Shown here piece by piece: positions 40,561 to 50,126 of a stretch of 64,000 bases of DNA. Source of the stretch: Streptomyces maremycinicus. Its GTDB lineage: Bacteria; Actinomycetota; Actinomycetes; Streptomycetales; Streptomycetaceae. Position 1 is the first letter of the stretch. The number at the start of each line of letters is the position of its first letter. The stretch is taken from assembly GCF_001184025.1 (NCBI RefSeq), contig NZ_BBYG01000011.1, forward strand, positions 269,574-333,573, read 5' to 3'. Below the pieces are notes generated by a model. The model was not told where the DNA came from. It made no database searches and worked only from the letters and a program-made list of their open reading frames with translations. The position numbers were made by a program, and so were the translations under genes.

Positions 40561-43476
40561 CTATTCGAGAAGCTCCGCGTACGAGCCCATGGCCAGGGCG
40601 ATGTCCGCCTGGGCCCAGAAGCGGTGGTACGTGAACACGGGCGCGGCTCCGCCCGCGAGATAGCTCTCGATCTTCGACCAGGCCGGGTCGTTCTTGTAGA
40701 AGGACCGCAGGGAGGCGAAGGTCGAGGAGGAGTTGATCGTGTCGCCGTTCGGCATCTTGCCGCTGAAGGTGCCGGGGACGTACACGCCGTCGTCGAAGCG
40801 GTTGTAGTCGGCGCGGGTCTCCGGCACCGCGATGCCGAGGGCGTCCTGGTTGTTGGCCCACATCCCGTCCAGGAGGGCCTTCGCGGTCGTCTTCGCCTCC
40901 GTGTCACCGGACCTGGCGGCGTAGTACGTCAGGGTCTTGGCGTACGCGGCGGCCACCCCGACGTCATTGGTGTAGTCGGCGACCGTGACGTGAAGTCCCG
41001 TGTTCGCGCCGGGGCTCGTCGCGTTCCAGGTGTCCGGCTGCCCCGACCACTGGAGCGTGGAGGGGATCAGGAAGCTGCCGTCCGGGTTGATCGTGGTCTT
41101 GGACAGCGCCCAGTCGACCCACTTGTCGAGAACCGCCTTGGCGCTCGCGTTCCCGGTCTGCTGGTAGTACTCGGCGACCCGCTCCATCGACCACGCCTGG
41201 AAGCCGAACCACTGGTTGGACGGCGGGTCGTGGTAGACGGGCTGCTGGTCGTAGTACATGCCGTAGAAGGTCGACGTCCCGGTCGGCGGCGTCGCGTAGC
41301 GGCCCGCCCAGCTGTTCGTCGCCCCGCCCGCGATGGCGCCCTCGCTGGACTGGAGCCAGCGGTAGAACTCCAGCTGCCGGGTCAGGGACTTCGCCCAGTC
41401 CGCCTGGCCCGTCGCCGACTTGGGCTTCAGGTCCGCGTAGCTGCTGAGCGCGTAGGCGGCCAGCGGGTTCTGGTAGCCGCCGTGGGTGTGACTGGATCCG
41501 ATGCGCCAGGCCCAGCCGGCGCTGGTGTCCGTGGCGCCGCCCCAGGCGTAGTACCAGGACAGCAGGTAGTGCGAGGCGTCCTTGCCGGTGCCGGCCGCGC
41601 AGGCGGTCGGTCCGACGCAGTTGCCGATCTTCTTGAAGTACTTGTCGTACATCGCGTAGCGGAGGTAGTCACCCATCTTCGCGGCCTTGCCGACGGTCGC
41701 GGAGACGTCACCGCCCTTGCCCTGCGCCTCGGCCCAGATGTCCGCCCAGTACGCGGCCTGCACGGCTCGCGCGTCGGCGTCCGGGGCGTTGGTGAACTTC
41801 CACTGCTTGGCGTAGGAGGCGTCACCGGTGAACAGGTCGAGATATCCGTTCGTGCCGCCGTACTTGAAGGCGTCGCAGGTCGGCTGCGGCACCGTCTCCC
41901 ACACCGACTCCTGCGCGCCGCGCTGGAAGGTGTTGATGTACGACGGGCCGGTGTCCGTCGGACCCGCCTCGCACTTGCCGGGCGAGTTGCCGTAGCCGTA
42001 GGTGTTGTCGACGTCCTGGAGCCAGTGCATGCCGTAGACGTCGTCCGTGCCGTACGCGGTCTTCAGTTCACCGGCTATGGGATCCGGTCCCACCGAGACA
42101 CCGGTGTCCAGTTTCGCCGGGTACTCGTTCGGGGTGTCCAGCTCGGGTGCGTACGTCGCCGGTTTGGAGGCGTTGTAGAACGAGTTGGTCGGCTGGTCGG
42201 CGTGGGTGGGGATCATGTACTTCTCCATGATGTCCCAGGCGCCGTTGAACTTGGTCCAGTCGCCGGTGATCTTCCCGTACATCGCCTGGAGCCAGAGCAG
42301 GTAGCTGTAGGCCTCGGAGGTGGTCTCGTGCCCCTGGTCCGGAGCCTCGACGATCAATGTCTCGACCGAGTGGTACGGGATCCCCTCGGGGGAGAAGTAA
42401 CCGTTCGCCGGGTTGGTGATCTTGCCGTAGAGGTCGAGGAACCGGGCGTCGTACGCCTTGGTGCCCGCGATCTCGGTGGCCGTGACCGAGGCCTTGGCGT
42501 GTCCGGTGGCCGTCGACTCGAAGGTCGCGGCGCCCGTGCCGGAGGCGTCGGCCGTGATGGTCACGTTCTGGGCGGCGCTCCAGTTCGACGGTGTGAAGGT
42601 GAGGCTCGCGCCGCCCGTCACCGTCAGGCCCGTGTTGCCGGCGGTGCGGGCGGTCGTGACGGTCACATTGGCCGAGGGCTGGGTCGACAGCTTCAGCGAG
42701 TAGGTGCCCGTCCTGCCCTGCTGCACGGCGAGCTGGTTGGTGGAGGCGACGACGGCCGGTCCCGAGGCGACCGTGATGCCGACCGGGGTCGACGACGCCG
42801 ACGCGCCCAGGCTGTCGTACGCCTTGGCGACCAGAGAATGACTGCCCACGGACAAGCCGGTGGCGGACAGGGTGTACGGCGAGCTCGTGTCCGTGCCCAG
42901 CAGGGTCGTGTCGTCATAGAACTCGATCTTGCTGATGGTCGCGCCGTCGGCCGCCGCCGCGGTCGCCGCCAGCGGGACCGGGTTCCCCTGCGTGTAGACC
43001 GCGCCCGCGGTCGGGCTGGTCAGCACCGCGACGGGCGGCTGGTGGGCGCCGGCGCAGGTGGTGCCGTTGACCGCGAAGCTCGTCGGCGCGGCGTTCGTGC
43101 CGCTGTAGGTGAACTGCGCGCCCGTGCCGACCGCGGCACCGGCGGCGATCGTCCCGTTGTACGAGGCGTTGTTCACCGTGATCTGCTGACCGGACTGCGA
43201 CCAGTTGCCGTTCCATCCGTTCGTCAGCTTCTGGTTGCCGGCGTAGGAATACGTCAGGGCCCAGCCGCTGATCGGGTCGGTGCCCCGGTTGGTGAGGGTC
43301 AGATCCGCGGTGAACCCGGAACCCCAGTCATTGGTCTTGTAGTCGACGCTGCACTGAAGTGCGGCTGCCTGAGCGGGAGTTGTGCTCGTACTCAGCATGG
43401 CGAGGGGGAGCGCGAGGGCCGCCAGGGCGGCGGTCCACAGGCGCCGCGCCCCGCGGCGTCTGCGTGAGGGATCCAT
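40561..43476 (-). CDS. Secreted cellobiohydrolase GH48 with N-terminal CBM2 and Ig-like domains
   Basis: A 971-residue secreted processive cellulase. Signal with [22 protein letters not shown]2 at about 35-135 ([20 protein letters not shown] to FAVNGTTC), an Ig-like repeat ([20 protein letters not shown], about 140-235), a second beta-sandwich (about 240-340), then GH48 (about 350-970): [40 protein letters not shown] with the acid Glu, [17 protein letters not shown] and [17 protein letters not shown]48 attacks reducing ends of cellulose and is the main exo-enzyme of many bacterial cellulolytic systems. ATG at 43476 has AAGGAGG upstream. The perfect CebR box at 43537 lies in its promoter region. 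Confidence 0.93.
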   Translation of the reverse strand: MDPSRRRRGARRLWTAALAALALPLAMLSTSTTPAQAAALQCSVDYKTNDWGSGFTADLTLTNRGTDPISGWALTYSYAGNQKLTNGWNGNWSQSGQQITVNNASYNGTIAAGAAVGTGAQFTYSGTNAAPTSFAVNGTTCAGAHQPPVAVLTSPTAGAVYTQGNPVPLAATAAAADGATISKIEFYDDTTLLGTDTSSPYTLSATGLSVGSHSLVAKAYDSLGASASSTPVGITVASGPAVVASTNQLAVQQGRTGTYSLKLSTQPSANVTVTTARTAGNTGLTVTGGASLTFTPSNWSAAQNVTITADASGTGAATFESTATGHAKASVTATEIAGTKAYDARFLDLYGKITNPANGYFSPEGIPYHSVETLIVEAPDQGHETTSEAYSYLLWLQAMYGKITGDWTKFNGAWDIMEKYMIPTHADQPTNSFYNASKPATYAPELDTPNEYPAKLDTGVSVGPDPIAGELKTAYGTDDVYGMHWLQDVDNTYGYGNSPGKCEAGPTDTGPSYINTFQRGAQESVWETVPQPTCDAFKYGGTNGYLDLFTGDASYAKQWKFTNAPDADARAVQAAYWADIWAEAQGKGGDVSATVGKAAKMGDYLRYAMYDKYFKKIGNCVGPTACAAGTGKDASHYLLSWYYAWGGATDTSAGWAWRIGSSHTHGGYQNPLAAYALSSYADLKPKSATGQADWAKSLTRQLEFYRWLQSSEGAIAGGATNSWAGRYATPPTGTSTFYGMYYDQQPVYHDPPSNQWFGFQAWSMERVAEYYQQTGNASAKAVLDKWVDWALSKTTINPDGSFLIPSTLQWSGQPDTWNATSPGANTGLHVTVADYTNDVGVAAAYAKTLTYYAARSGDTEAKTTAKALLDGMWANNQDALGIAVPETRADYNRFDDGVYVPGTFSGKMPNGDTINSSSTFASLRSFYKNDPAWSKIESYLAGGAAPVFTYHRFWAQADIALAMGSYAELLE

Positions 43477-43536
43477 GGTGCTGGTTCCTCCTTGCGGCTC
43501 GGAGAGGTGGGGGAGGAGCAACAAGCCTTGAACCAG

Positions 43537-43550
43537 TGGGAGCGCTCCCA
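43537..43550. promoter_or_regulatory. CebR box (perfect)
   Basis: TGGGAGCGCTCCCA is the exact 14-bp palindrome known as the CebR operator, the cellobiose/cellotriose-sensing LacI-type repressor of Streptomyces. It lies in the GH48/GH5 divergent region, 61 nt before the GH48 start. Confidence 0.85.
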
Positions 43551-43678
43551 TAGTGGGGACGGGGGTCGGAGCGGTCAAGGTGCTTGAAGAGTCGAAAAGA
43601 TTCGACGGCCGATGTTGAGGGAAAGTCAGTGACGCCTCTGTTCTTTGCCGACACTTGGCGCTAGCTTCGAGGCACCAG

Positions 43679-43692
43679 TGGGAGCGGTTCCA
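43679..43692. promoter_or_regulatory. CebR box (imperfect)
   Basis: TGGGAGCGGTTCCA differs from the CebR palindrome at two positions of the right half. It lies 50 nt before the GH5 ATG. The weakened half-site suggests lower affinity, so GH5 and GH6 may be less tightly repressed than GH48 (inference). Confidence 0.6.
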
Positions 43693-43741
43693 TCAGTCGA
43701 CGCGTCCTTTCACGACGCGCCTGAGCTGCAAGGAGTCGCTC

Positions 43742-45262
43742 ATGCGACACCCCCCGCGTTCAGTACTTTTAGCCGTCGCCGGTACGGTCGCCCTCGTTGC
43801 GGGCGCCCTGACACCGGTCGTCACGGCGCAGGGAGCCGTGCCCGTGTGCACGGTCGAGTACTCGGTCACCGGCCAATGGGACGCCGGCTTTCAGGGCGCC
43901 GTGAAGATCACCAACAACGCGGCGGCTCTGACCGGTTGGAACCTCACCTTCGACTTCGCCGACGGCCAGGAGATCACTCAGGGCTGGAGCGCGAAGTGGT
44001 CCCAGTCCGGCACCACCGTCACCGCCGCGAACGAGAGCTGGAACGGCTCCCTGGGCACCGGCGCGAGCGTCAGCGCGGGCTTCATCGCCGCCACCGCCGC
44101 GAAGGCGAACACCGTACCGGTGGCGTTCGAGCTCAACGGCACGAGGTGCAACGCGGCCACCGAACCGACTCCCACGCCCACACCCACCACGCCACCCACG
44201 ACGGAACCGCCGGACACCGGTGACGAGCCCCCCGCGCTGCACGTCTCGGGCAACCGGCTCGTGGACGCCGACGGCGACACCCGCCGGCTGCTCGGAGTGA
44301 ACCGCTCCGGCGGCGAGTTCATGTGCGTCCAGGGACGCGGCATCTGGGACGGCCCGGTGGACGACGCCGCCGTCCGGGCGATCGCCGACTGGCACGTCGA
44401 CACCGTGCGCATCCCGCTCAACGAGGAGTGCTGGCTGGGCCTTTCGAACATCGACTCCGCCTACGGCGGCACCCGCTACGTCGACGCGGTCAAGGACCTG
44501 GTGGCCCGCGTCGAGGCGCACGGCATGACGCCCGTCGTCGAACTGCACTGGAGCCAAGGTCAGTACACCGGCAATTCGGCGGGCTGCTCGGACGTGCACG
44601 CCAGTTGCCAGAAGCCGATGCCCGACATGCAGTACAGCCCGTCGTTCTGGACCTCGGTCGCCAACACCTTCAAGAACGACCGGGCCGTCGTGTTCGACCT
44701 GTTCAACGAGCCCTACCCGGACCGCGCCACCTCCACGACCACCCAGGCGTGGCAGTGCTGGCGGGACGGCGGGACCTGTCCCGGCATCGGGTACGAGGTC
44801 GCCGGTATGCAGGATCTCGTCGACTCGGTACGGGCGACCGGCGCCAGGAACGTGATCCTGGCCGGCGGCCTCGCGTACTCCAACGACCTGAGTCAGTGGC
44901 TGACGTACAGGCCCACCGACCCGACCGGCAATCTCGCCGCCGCGTACCACGTCTACAACTTCAACTCCTGTGCGAACGAGAGCTGCTGGAACTCCACCCT
45001 CGCCCCCGTCGCGGCTCAGGTGCCGCTGGTGGCGGGGGAGATCGGGGAGAACACCTGCTCGCACGGGTTCGTCGATCGGGTCATGAAGTGGTTCGACGAC
45101 CGCGGTCTGTCGTACCTGGGCTGGACCTGGAACACCTGGGACTGCTCCACCGGCCCTTCCCTGATCTCCGGCTACGACGGCACGCCCACGGCGTACGGCG
45201 CCGGCCTGCGCGACCATCTGCGCGCACTCGACGGACAGGCGTCGGCGGACCGGTCCACGTGA
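43742..45262 (+). CDS. Secreted endoglucanase GH5 with N-terminal CBM2
   Basis: A 506-residue secreted enzyme. Signal RSVLLAVAGTVALVAGALTP. CBM2 at about 35-135 (CTVEYSVTGQWDAGFQGAVK, FELNGTRC), a Thr/Pro linker (TPTPTPTTPPTTEPP), then GH5 from about 165: LGVNRSGGEFMCVQGRGIWD, DTVRIPLNEECWLGL, VFDLFNEPYPDRA (acid/base Glu in NEP), AGEIGENTCSHG (nucleophile Glu) and LGWTWNTWDC. It cuts cellulose internally. ATG at 43742 with AAGGAG 6 nt upstream. GH6 lies 170 nt downstream with its own ribosome site but no obvious CebR box, so the two may share a transcript. Confidence 0.92.
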   Translation: MRHPPRSVLLAVAGTVALVAGALTPVVTAQGAVPVCTVEYSVTGQWDAGFQGAVKITNNAAALTGWNLTFDFADGQEITQGWSAKWSQSGTTVTAANESWNGSLGTGASVSAGFIAATAAKANTVPVAFELNGTRCNAATEPTPTPTPTTPPTTEPPDTGDEPPALHVSGNRLVDADGDTRRLLGVNRSGGEFMCVQGRGIWDGPVDDAAVRAIADWHVDTVRIPLNEECWLGLSNIDSAYGGTRYVDAVKDLVARVEAHGMTPVVELHWSQGQYTGNSAGCSDVHASCQKPMPDMQYSPSFWTSVANTFKNDRAVVFDLFNEPYPDRATSTTTQAWQCWRDGGTCPGIGYEVAGMQDLVDSVRATGARNVILAGGLAYSNDLSQWLTYRPTDPTGNLAAAYHVYNFNSCANESCWNSTLAPVAAQVPLVAGEIGENTCSHGFVDRVMKWFDDRGLSYLGWTWNTWDCSTGPSLISGYDGTPTAYGAGLRDHLRALDGQASADRST

Positions 45263-45432
45263 CCGGCGCCTCCGACCGAACCGCCCGTCCGATCCGCTGA
45301 ACCGACCGCCGAACCGATCCGCCGGGTCGGTCCGGCGGGGGCCGGAACACGGCCCGGTCGGCCGCAACCCGCGGTCCGACAGCACCACCGAGGAAACGGA
45401 CACCACCCGCAACCGAGAAGGAACCCGCACTC

Positions 45433-47157
45433 ATGAGCCGTAGCAGAACAGCGGTACTCGCCGCGCTGGCGCTGGTCGCCGGCGCCTCCGGGACGGCGCT
45501 CGCGGTCGTACCCGGCGATCCGGGCCTCGCCGCCATCCCGTGCAGCGTCGACTACAAGGTGCAGAACGACTGGGGAACCGGCTTCACCGCCGCCGTCACC
45601 GTCACCAACAACTCGACCGCGAAGTCGAGTTGGGCGGTGAAGTGGGCGTACGCAGGTACCCAGAAGGTCACCAACGGGTGGAACGCGAAGATCACCCAGT
45701 CCGGCACGGCCGTCACCGCCGCCAACGAGACCTACAACGGGACACTGGCGACCGGCGGTTCGGTCAGCTTCGGGTTCCAGGGCACCTACAGCGGCACCAA
45801 CGCGATCCCCACCGCGTTCACCCTCGACGGCGTGACCTGCAACGTCGACAGCGGTACCGGCACCCCGACCGATCCCGGTACCCCGACCGACCCCGGCACC
45901 CCGTCCACCAAGGTCGACAACCCCTACGTCGGCGCCAAGGTGTACGTGAACCCCGAATGGTCGGCGAAGGCCGCCGCCGAGACGGGCGGCAGCCGCATCT
46001 CCAACCAGCCGACCGGCGTCTGGCTCGACCGTATCGCCGCCATCAACGGGGTGAACGGCGGCATGGGGCTGCGCGCCCACCTGGACGCCGCCCTCGCCCA
46101 GAAGGGCAGCGGGGAGGAGGTCGTCCAGCTGGTCGTCTACGACCTTCCCGGACGTGACTGTGCCGCCCTCGCCTCCAACGGCGAGCTCGGCCCGACGGAG
46201 ATCGACAAGTACAAGACGCAGTTCATCGACCCGATCGCGACGATCCTCTCCGACAGCAAGTACGCCTCGCTGCGGATCGTCACCACGATCGAGATCGACT
46301 CGCTGCCCAACCTGGTCACCAACACGGGCAGCCGGCCCACCGCCACCGCGGCCTGCGACACCATGAAGGCCAACGGCAACTACGTGAAGGGCGTCGGCTA
46401 CGCGCTGGACAAGCTGGGCGCGATCCCCAACGTCTACAACTACATCGACGCCGGTCACCACGGCTGGCTCGGCTGGGACGACAACTTCGCCCCCTCCGCC
46501 GCGCTCTTCTACCAGGCGGCCACCTCCGAGGGCGCGACCGTCGACGACGTGCACGGCTTCATCACCAACACGGCTAACTACAGCGCCCTGAAGGAGAACA
46601 ACTTCACCGTCAACGACACCGTGGCCGGCAAGTCGGTCCGCGAGTCCAAGTGGGTGGACTGGAACCGCTACGTCGACGAGCAGTCGTACGCCCAGGCCTT
46701 CCGCAACCAGCTCGTCACCGCGGGCTTCCGGTCGAACATCGGCATGCTGATCGACACCTCCCGCAACGGCTGGGGAGGCACCGCGCGGCCCACCGGACCG
46801 GGCGCCACGACCAGCGTGGACACCTACGTCGACGGCGGCCGCTACGACCGTCGTATCCACATCGGCAACTGGTGCAACCAGTCCGGCGCCGGCCTCGGCG
46901 AGCGCCCGCAGGCGGCTCCCGCCGCCGGGATCGACGCGTACGTGTGGATGAAGCCGCCGGGTGAGTCCGACGGTTCCAGCTCCGCCATCGCGAACGACGA
47001 GGGCAAGGGCTTCGACCGGATGTGCGACCCGACGTACACGGGCAACGCGCGCAACGGCAACAACCTGTCGGGTGCCCTGGCGAACGCGCCGCTGTCCGGA
47101 CACTGGTTCTCGGCCCAGTTCCAGCAGCTGATGCAGAACGCGTACCCGCCGCTGTAG
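45433..47157 (+). CDS. Secreted cellobiohydrolase/endoglucanase GH6 with N-terminal CBM2
   Basis: A 574-residue secreted enzyme. Signal RTAVLAALALVAGASGTALA. CBM2 at about 36-135 (CSVDYKVQNDWGTGFTAAVT to FTLDGVTC), linker PTDPGTPTDPGTPST, then GH6 from about 160: AKVYVNPEWSAKAAAETGGS, VVQLVVYDLPGRDCAALASN, VVTTIEIDSLPNLVTN (as RIVTTIEIDSLPN), NVYNYIDAGHHGWLGWDDNF, IDTSRNGWGGTARPTGPG and YVWMKPPGESDGSS. GH6 attacks cellulose from the non-reducing end, complementing GH48. Followed by a strong hairpin at 47157-47189. Confidence 0.93.
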   Translation: MSRSRTAVLAALALVAGASGTALAVVPGDPGLAAIPCSVDYKVQNDWGTGFTAAVTVTNNSTAKSSWAVKWAYAGTQKVTNGWNAKITQSGTAVTAANETYNGTLATGGSVSFGFQGTYSGTNAIPTAFTLDGVTCNVDSGTGTPTDPGTPTDPGTPSTKVDNPYVGAKVYVNPEWSAKAAAETGGSRISNQPTGVWLDRIAAINGVNGGMGLRAHLDAALAQKGSGEEVVQLVVYDLPGRDCAALASNGELGPTEIDKYKTQFIDPIATILSDSKYASLRIVTTIEIDSLPNLVTNTGSRPTATAACDTMKANGNYVKGVGYALDKLGAIPNVYNYIDAGHHGWLGWDDNFAPSAALFYQAATSEGATVDDVHGFITNTANYSALKENNFTVNDTVAGKSVRESKWVDWNRYVDEQSYAQAFRNQLVTAGFRSNIGMLIDTSRNGWGGTARPTGPGATTSVDTYVDGGRYDRRIHIGNWCNQSGAGLGERPQAAPAAGIDAYVWMKPPGESDGSSSAIANDEGKGFDRMCDPTYTGNARNGNNLSGALANAPLSGHWFSAQFQQLMQNAYPPL

Positions 47158-47189
47158 GCCGTGCCGGGGCCGCACCGGCCCCGACGGCC
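47157..47189 (+). terminator. Terminator after the GH6 gene
   Basis: Outer pairing GGCCGT/ACGGCC and inner CGGGGCCG (47165-47172)/CGGCCCCG (47176-47183) around a 3-nt loop, starting in the GH6 stop codon. Confidence 0.65.
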
Positions 47190-47366
47190 GCGCACATCAC
47201 CGGCCAGCAGTTCCCGTCCGGTCGCTCCCGCCCACCGGGAGCGGCCGGACAGGCGCGATCCGGCTTGCCGCGGGCAGCCCGTTCTTTTGCCGCACCGGCA
47301 ACAAAGGTGGCCCCGGACCGGAGCGTCGGCGCACGCTGACGGCACACCGGACGAGAGGCTGACACC

Positions 47367-48332
47367 ATGGCGCACCACCCGCACGAGTCCCACGGCGACC
47401 AGCCCTCCCCGGGCCCGGGCCGCACCCCCGGTCCCGCCGATGGCCACGGGCAGGACCACGGCCACCGCCATGGTCACGGCCACGACACCGACATCGACTG
47501 GGCCGAGATGGCCCCGCACCTCGAAGCCCAGGCCGAACTGTTCACGCCCCTGTACGAGCGGGCCCTGTCCTGGCTGGGGAAGGAGGTGACCGAGCCGGGG
47601 CTGATCGTGGACGTGGGCAGCGGACCCGGTGTCGTCGCCTGTCTGTTCGCCGAGATCTTCTCCGGCGCGCGGGTCACGGCGGTCGACGGTTCCGCGCCCC
47701 TGCTGGAGCGGGCGCGGCAGCGAGCCGACCGGCTCGGACACGGTGACCGCTTCGACACCCTGGCCGGTGAACTCCCTCATGTGCTGGCCGAGTTGGACTA
47801 TCCGGCCGATCTGCTGTGGGCCGGCCGCAGCCTGCACCACCTGGGCGATCAGCGCGCGGCCCTGGCCGCCTTCGCGGAACGCCTCGCACCGGGCGGCACA
47901 CTGGCGATCATGGAGGGCGGTCTGCCGCCCCGGTTCCTGCCGCGCGACCTCGGCTTCGGGCGGCCCGGCCTGGAGGCGCGGCTCGACGTGCTTCAGGAGG
48001 AGTGGTTCGCGCGGATGAGGGCCGACCTGCCCGGCTCGGTCGGCGAGACCGAGGACTGGGCGGGGCTGCTCGGCGCGGCCGGTCTGCGGCACGTCCGCAC
48101 CCGCAGCTTCCTGCTCGATCTGCCCGCGCCCGCCTCCGACCGGGCGCGCGCCTACATCGCCGCGTCCCTCTCCCGGCTGCGGGACGTCTTCGGTGACACC
48201 CTCGGCGACGACGACCGCGCCGTGCTGGACCGGCTGCTCGACCCGGGGGACGCGGCGGGCGTGCACCGCAGGGCGGACGTGTTCGTGCTCGCGGCGCACA
48301 CCGTGCACACGGCGGTGAAGCCGGTCCGGTAG
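47367..48332 (+). CDS. SAM-dependent methyltransferase with His-rich N terminus
   Basis: A 321-residue protein. The first 40 residues contain 11 or more His (AHHPHESHGD, then GHGQDHGHRHGHGHD), a likely metal-binding leader. The rest is a class I SAM enzyme: LIVDVGSGPGVVACLFAEIF, VTAVDGSAPLLERARQRADR, LLWAGRSLHHLGDQRAALAA and RLAPGGTLAIMEGGLPPRFL. Substrate unknown. ATG at 47367 with GAGAGG upstream. It follows the GH6 terminator and is not part of the cellulase unit. Confidence 0.75.
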   Translation: MAHHPHESHGDQPSPGPGRTPGPADGHGQDHGHRHGHGHDTDIDWAEMAPHLEAQAELFTPLYERALSWLGKEVTEPGLIVDVGSGPGVVACLFAEIFSGARVTAVDGSAPLLERARQRADRLGHGDRFDTLAGELPHVLAELDYPADLLWAGRSLHHLGDQRAALAAFAERLAPGGTLAIMEGGLPPRFLPRDLGFGRPGLEARLDVLQEEWFARMRADLPGSVGETEDWAGLLGAAGLRHVRTRSFLLDLPAPASDRARAYIAASLSRLRDVFGDTLGDDDRAVLDRLLDPGDAAGVHRRADVFVLAAHTVHTAVKPVR

Positions 48333-48363
48333 CCGGCTCGGGTCCGGGTCGGCGTGCCGGGGC

Positions 48364-48394
48364 TTGACTTGGAGAGCGCTCCAAGTGGTGGACT
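48364..48394 (+). promoter_or_regulatory. MerR-type promoter of the SDR gene
   Basis: TTGACT (48364-48369) and TGGACT (48389-48394) stand 19 nt apart, the long spacing typical of MerR-activated promoters. Between them lies an 8-bp inverted repeat ACTTGGAG (48367-48374)/CTCCAAGT (48379-48386) with a 4-nt spacer. The word TTGGAGAGCGCTCCAA resembles operators of MerR regulators of aldehyde/quinone-responsive reductases (AdhR type). No MerR gene is in the window. Confidence 0.6.
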
Positions 48395-48504
48395 GCGTGC
48401 CGCGCGACGTACGGCGAGCGGCGGCCATGGATGCCGTGTGCGGTGGGGGACGCGGCCGGCGTCACGCGGACCACGCGCGGATCCGACGCTTTGGGGGACA
48501 CATC

Positions 48505-49224
48505 ATGAACAACGTATCGGGCACCTCGGATGCTCCGGTCGCACTGATCACCGGCGGCGGCAGCGGCATCGGAGCCGCGGTCGCGCGGCAGTTGCTGGAC
48601 GCCGGGTACCGGGTCACGGTCACCGGCCGCGGCGAGGAGCGGCTGCGCGGCTTCGCCGCGGAACTCGGGGAGCCGAAGGGGCTGTTGACGGTCGTCGGGA
48701 ACGCGGCCGACTACGACAGCGTGCGGTCGGCGGTCGCCCGTACGCTCGAGGAGTTCGGCCGGCTGGACACCGTCGTCGCCAACGCGGGGACCGCCACCCA
48801 CGACTCGGTGGCGGAGGGTGACCCGGCCGGGTGGACCGACATGGTCCTGACGAACGTGCTCGGCCCCGCGCTGCTCGTCCGGGCGTCGATCGACGCGCTG
48901 CGGGAGACCCGGGGACGGATCGTGCTGATCGGCAGTGTCGCCGGGTTCGTGCCCACCCCGGGCAACATCTACGGGGCCACCAAGTGGGCGGTGACCGGTC
49001 TCGCGGAGAACACCCGCCGCCAGGTCACCGAGTGGGGCGTCGGCGTCACACTGATCGCCCCCGGCCGGGTGGAGACCCCGTTCTGGGACGGCTACGGGAG
49101 CCTGCCGCCCGGGCACCTGCTGACCGCCGACCAGATCGCCGACTCCGTCGTCTGGGCCGTGGGACAGCCGGCGGGCGTCGACATCAACACCGTCGTCGTA
49201 CGGCCGGTCGGGCAGCCCAACTGA
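48505..49224 (+). CDS. Short-chain dehydrogenase/reductase
   Basis: A 239-residue SDR: ALITGGGSGIGAAVARQLLD (NAD(P) Rossmann TGxxxGIG), LDTVVANAGTATHDSV (NNAG-like), IVLIGSVAGFVPTPGNIYGATKW with the catalytic Ser-Tyr-Lys (S, Y and K in YGATK), and the LIAPGRVETPFWDG end. Cofactor preference cannot be read. ATG at 48505 with GGGGGA upstream; a MerR-type promoter lies at 48364-48394. Convergent with the aldo/keto reductase across a 19-bp-stem terminator. Confidence 0.9.
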   Translation: MNNVSGTSDAPVALITGGGSGIGAAVARQLLDAGYRVTVTGRGEERLRGFAAELGEPKGLLTVVGNAADYDSVRSAVARTLEEFGRLDTVVANAGTATHDSVAEGDPAGWTDMVLTNVLGPALLVRASIDALRETRGRIVLIGSVAGFVPTPGNIYGATKWAVTGLAENTRRQVTEWGVGVTLIAPGRVETPFWDGYGSLPPGHLLTADQIADSVVWAVGQPAGVDINTVVVRPVGQPN

Positions 49225-49235
49225 CGAGCCCGCCG

Positions 49236-49278
49236 ACGCGGCGAGGGCGCCCCCCGACCGGGGGCGCCCTCGCCGCGT
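49236..49278. terminator. Bidirectional terminator, 19-bp perfect stem
   Basis: The arms 49236-49254 and 49260-49278 are exact complements (starting ACGCGGCGAGGG on the left), with a 5-nt loop. It separates the convergent SDR and aldo/keto reductase genes. Confidence 0.75.
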
Positions 49279-49289
49279 ACGGGGGAGAC

Positions 49290-50126
49290 TCAGCCGACGT
49301 CGAACGTCGCCGGGTCCGGACCGATGCGCCGGTCCTCGTTGAGGGCGCTGATCGCCGCCAGGTCCTCGGTGTCCAGGCTGAAGTCGAACACGTCGATGTT
49401 CTCCTTGATCCGCGACGGCGTCACGGACTTCGGGATCACGACGTTGCCGAGCTGGAGGTGCCAGCGCAGCACGACCTGGGCCGGGGTGCGGTTGTGCTTC
49501 TGGGCGATGGCCACGACCGCCGGGACCTCGAGCAGGCCCTTGCCCTGGCCGAGCGGGGACCAGGCCTCGGTGGCGATGCCCTGCTCCGCGTGGAACGCGC
49601 GGGAGGCGTGCTGCTGGAGGTGCGGGTGCAGCTCGATCTGGTTGACGGCCGGGACGACCGACGTCTCGCCGATCAGCCGCTCCAGGTGCTCCGGCAGGAA
49701 GTTCGACACGCCGATGGCCCGCACCCGGCCGTCGGCGAGGAGCTTCTCGAACGCCTTGTACGTGTCCACGTAGCTGTCGCGCGAGGGCAGCGGCCAGTGG
49801 ATCAGGTACAGGTCCAGGTAGTCCAGGCCGAGCTTGTCCAGCGAGGTGTCGAACGCGCGGAGCGTCGATTCGTACCCCTGGTCGCTGTTCCAGAGCTTGG
49901 TGGTGACGAAGATGTCCTTGCGGGGCACGCCGGAGGAGGTGATGGCCTTGCCGGTGCCCTCCTCGTTGCCGTAGATCGCCGCTGTGTCGATGCTGCGGTA
50001 CCCGGCCTCCAGCGCGGTGGAGACCGCCTGCTCCGCCTCGTCGTCCGGCACCTGCCAGACCCCGAAGCCCAGCTGGGGCATCTCCACGCCGTTGTTGAGG
50101 ATGATCGGGGGGACCTTGCTGCTCAC
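49290..50126 (-). CDS. Aldo/keto reductase
   Basis: A 278-residue AKR: NNGVEMPQLGFGVWQVPDDE, AGYRSIDTAAIYGNEEGTGK (catalytic Asp and Tyr), VTTKLWNSDQGYES (catalytic Lys), LDYLDLYLIHWPLPS (His), and VIPKSVTPSRIKENIDVFDF (NADPH-binding KS.....R). It belongs to the prokaryotic 2,5-diketogluconate/general aldehyde reductase group (AKR5-like). GTG start at 50126. It reduces small carbonyls with NADPH; physiological substrate unknown. Expression could follow the same aldehyde signal as the convergent SDR (inference). Confidence 0.9.
   Translation of the reverse strand: MSSKVPPIILNNGVEMPQLGFGVWQVPDDEAEQAVSTALEAGYRSIDTAAIYGNEEGTGKAITSSGVPRKDIFVTTKLWNSDQGYESTLRAFDTSLDKLGLDYLDLYLIHWPLPSRDSYVDTYKAFEKLLADGRVRAIGVSNFLPEHLERLIGETSVVPAVNQIELHPHLQQHASRAFHAEQGIATEAWSPLGQGKGLLEVPAVVAIAQKHNRTPAQVVLRWHLQLGNVVIPKSVTPSRIKENIDVFDFSLDTEDLAAISALNEDRRIGPDPATFDVG

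Noticed and set aside
37801..43467. Very long plus-strand frame of 1888 codons across GH74 and GH48
   Set aside because: It is the antisense shadow of two well-recognised glycoside hydrolase genes; composition is Arg/Gly/Val-rich with no domain.
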